Assembly: GCF_012396185.1 (NCBI RefSeq)
Contig: NZ_JAAXOW010000001.1
Location: forward strand, 310,001 to 374,000
Direction: 5' to 3'
Origin: Sanguibacter hominis ATCC BAA-789
GTDB lineage: Bacteria > Actinomycetota > Actinomycetes > Actinomycetales > Cellulomonadaceae
DNA length: 64,000 bases
The notes under the pieces were generated by a model. That model was not told the DNA's origin. It worked only from the letters and a program-made list of their open reading frames with translations, and searched no databases. Shown here piece after piece: positions 63,456 through 64,000 of this stretch. A program made the translations under genes and the position numbers. Each line of letters opens with the position of its first letter. Position 1 is the stretch's first letter.

Positions 63456-64000
63456 TCAGGCAGGCGGGTACGTGACCCGCAGGGTCGCGGCGGCCGTGTC
63501 CGCGCCGACGACGAGCCCGGTCCGGGTCTCGCCGAGCAGACGCTCGCGCCAGTCGTCGCCGTCCAGCGTGACCACCGTGGCAGGGTCCTCGGGGGCTGCA
63601 ACCCGCGCCCCGGAACGCACCTCGGCGGCCGCGTCGAAGAACCCGCTCACCGGTTCGCCCGCCTCGAGGGCGTCGGCCAGGGCCGTGAGGTCGCCGACCG
63701 CGCGCCGCAGTACGGGCACGACCCCTGCCGCGTTGTCGACGACCATCGCCTCCGTGCGGCGCGGGTGCGTCCCCGCGACGCGCGTGCCGTCGCGGAACGA
63801 GCCCGCGGCGAGGGCGAGCGCGAGGTCGCGCACGTCGGCACTCCCGACGAGGCCGAGGATCTCGGTCGCGAGGACGTGCGGGACGTGGCTCACGAGCGCG
63901 ACCGCGGCGTCGTGCACCGCGGGCGTGGCGACGCGCGCGACGCCGCCGAGCGGTCCCGTGACGAGCGCAGCGACGCGCAGGAACGCGTCGCGGTCCGTGT
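63456..64000 (-). CDS. tyrA: Prephenate dehydrogenase, C-terminal part, cut by the window end
   Basis: The frame is open to the last base of the window, so the start lies outside. The visible 180 residues are the helical dimerisation domain: VHDAAVALVSHVPHVLATEILGLV matches the conserved HD-x-x-x-x-x-SHLPH region of TyrA, which converts prephenate to 4-hydroxyphenylpyruvate on the way to tyrosine. The following FRDGTRVAGTHPRRTEAMVVDN is the substrate-binding helix area, and the tail is a short beta-rich stretch (VVTLDGDDWRERLL). The NAD-binding N-domain cannot be seen. Confidence 0.8.
   Translation of the reverse strand, partial: TDRDAFLRVAALVTGPLGGVARVATPAVHDAAVALVSHVPHVLATEILGLVGSADVRDLALALAAGSFRDGTRVAGTHPRRTEAMVVDNAAGVVPVLRRAVGDLTALADALEAGEPVSGFFDAAAEVRSGARVAAPEDPATVVTLDGDDWRERLLGETRTGLVVGADTAAATLRVTYPPA

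Overview
The window is a 64 kb piece of a high-GC actinobacterial chromosome. The third codon positions are almost all G or C. Many genes start with GTG, neighbours often overlap as ATGA or GTGA, and many promoters have a TANNNT -10 box only 5-7 nt before the start codon, which implies leaderless mRNA. The gene set (efeUOB, TatB, a sigE-anti-sigma-htrA-tatB block like that of Mycobacterium, the dapD/dapC/dapE succinylase route, a biotin carboxylase-BCCP fusion, trimeric PNP) fits Micrococcales, perhaps a Cellulomonas relative; the genus is inference. I see no tRNA, rRNA, IS element, prophage or CRISPR array. This is core chromosome rather than a mobile island.

Layout. 0-4.5 kb: three overlapping genes for surface-glycan glycosyltransferases (a GT2 cut by the window edge, a large polysialyltransferase-like protein, and a DUF6716-like protein). 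4.5-12.4 kb: VKOR, a DUF885 peptidase-like protein, Maf, acyl-CoA carboxylase alpha chain, glucose-6-phosphate isomerase and a NUDIX hydrolase. 12.5-16.2 kb: the efeUOB iron importer behind a DtxR/IdeR-like box. 16.2-23.8 kb: a membrane-anchored EEP-family protein with an unknown partner, a HAD phosphatase, a flavoprotein quinone dehydrogenase, and purine nucleoside phosphorylase with a phosphosugar mutase. 23.9-35 kb: a large nucleoside uptake and salvage region on the minus strand (BMP lipoprotein, ABC ATPase, two permeases, cdd, deoA, then add, deoC) with a siderophore-interacting protein coupled to deoC. 35.2-37.7 kb: an M20 amidohydrolase and a mannose-1-phosphate guanylyltransferase. 37.9-41.4 kb: sdhCDAB. 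41.5-50.3 kb (minus strand except the O-methyltransferase): a 2H phosphoesterase, tatB, htrA, anti-sigma factor, sigE, O-methyltransferase, leucyl aminopeptidase, DUF3117, a folP2-like protein and a LOG-family protein. 50.3-56.5 kb: dapE, dapD, a secreted lysozyme-like protein, citrate synthase, dapC and ferredoxin. 56.5-63.4 kb: the assimilatory sulfate reduction operon sirA-cysH-cysD-cysN-cysG plus a small protein, preceded by a leaderless leader peptide ending in a Cys-Arg-Cys-Cys run. 63.5 kb to the end: the C-terminal part of prephenate dehydrogenase.

How the genes work together. The nucleoside genes form one path: BMP binding and ABC import, deamination (cdd, add), phosphorolysis (deoA, punA), pentose phosphate mutation and aldol cleavage (deoC) into central metabolism. 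The cys operon takes activated sulfate through APS and sulfite to sulfide, and supplies its own siroheme precursor enzyme. dapD, dapC and dapE are three successive steps to diaminopimelate and lysine. sdhCDAB and gltA are TCA enzymes, and both have a CRP-like palindrome and an identical 16-nt string upstream.

The most notable non-coding signals are: (1) the cysteine leader peptide at 56681-56770; (2) a set of DevR/DosR-like palindromes (GGGAC-N4-G-N-CCC) upstream of VKOR/DUF885, maf, sdhC and, with one mismatch, gltA; (3) CRP/GlxR-like sites before sdhC and gltA; (4) a 15/19 match to the iron box before efeU; (5) a strong hairpin between the nucleoside-binding lipoprotein gene and its transporter genes. 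I found no clearly new multi-gene defence or mobile system. The least understood proteins are the two-part glycosyltransferase at 941-3229, the cysteine-peptidase-like protein at 26974-27942 and the EEP partner at 18223-18726.
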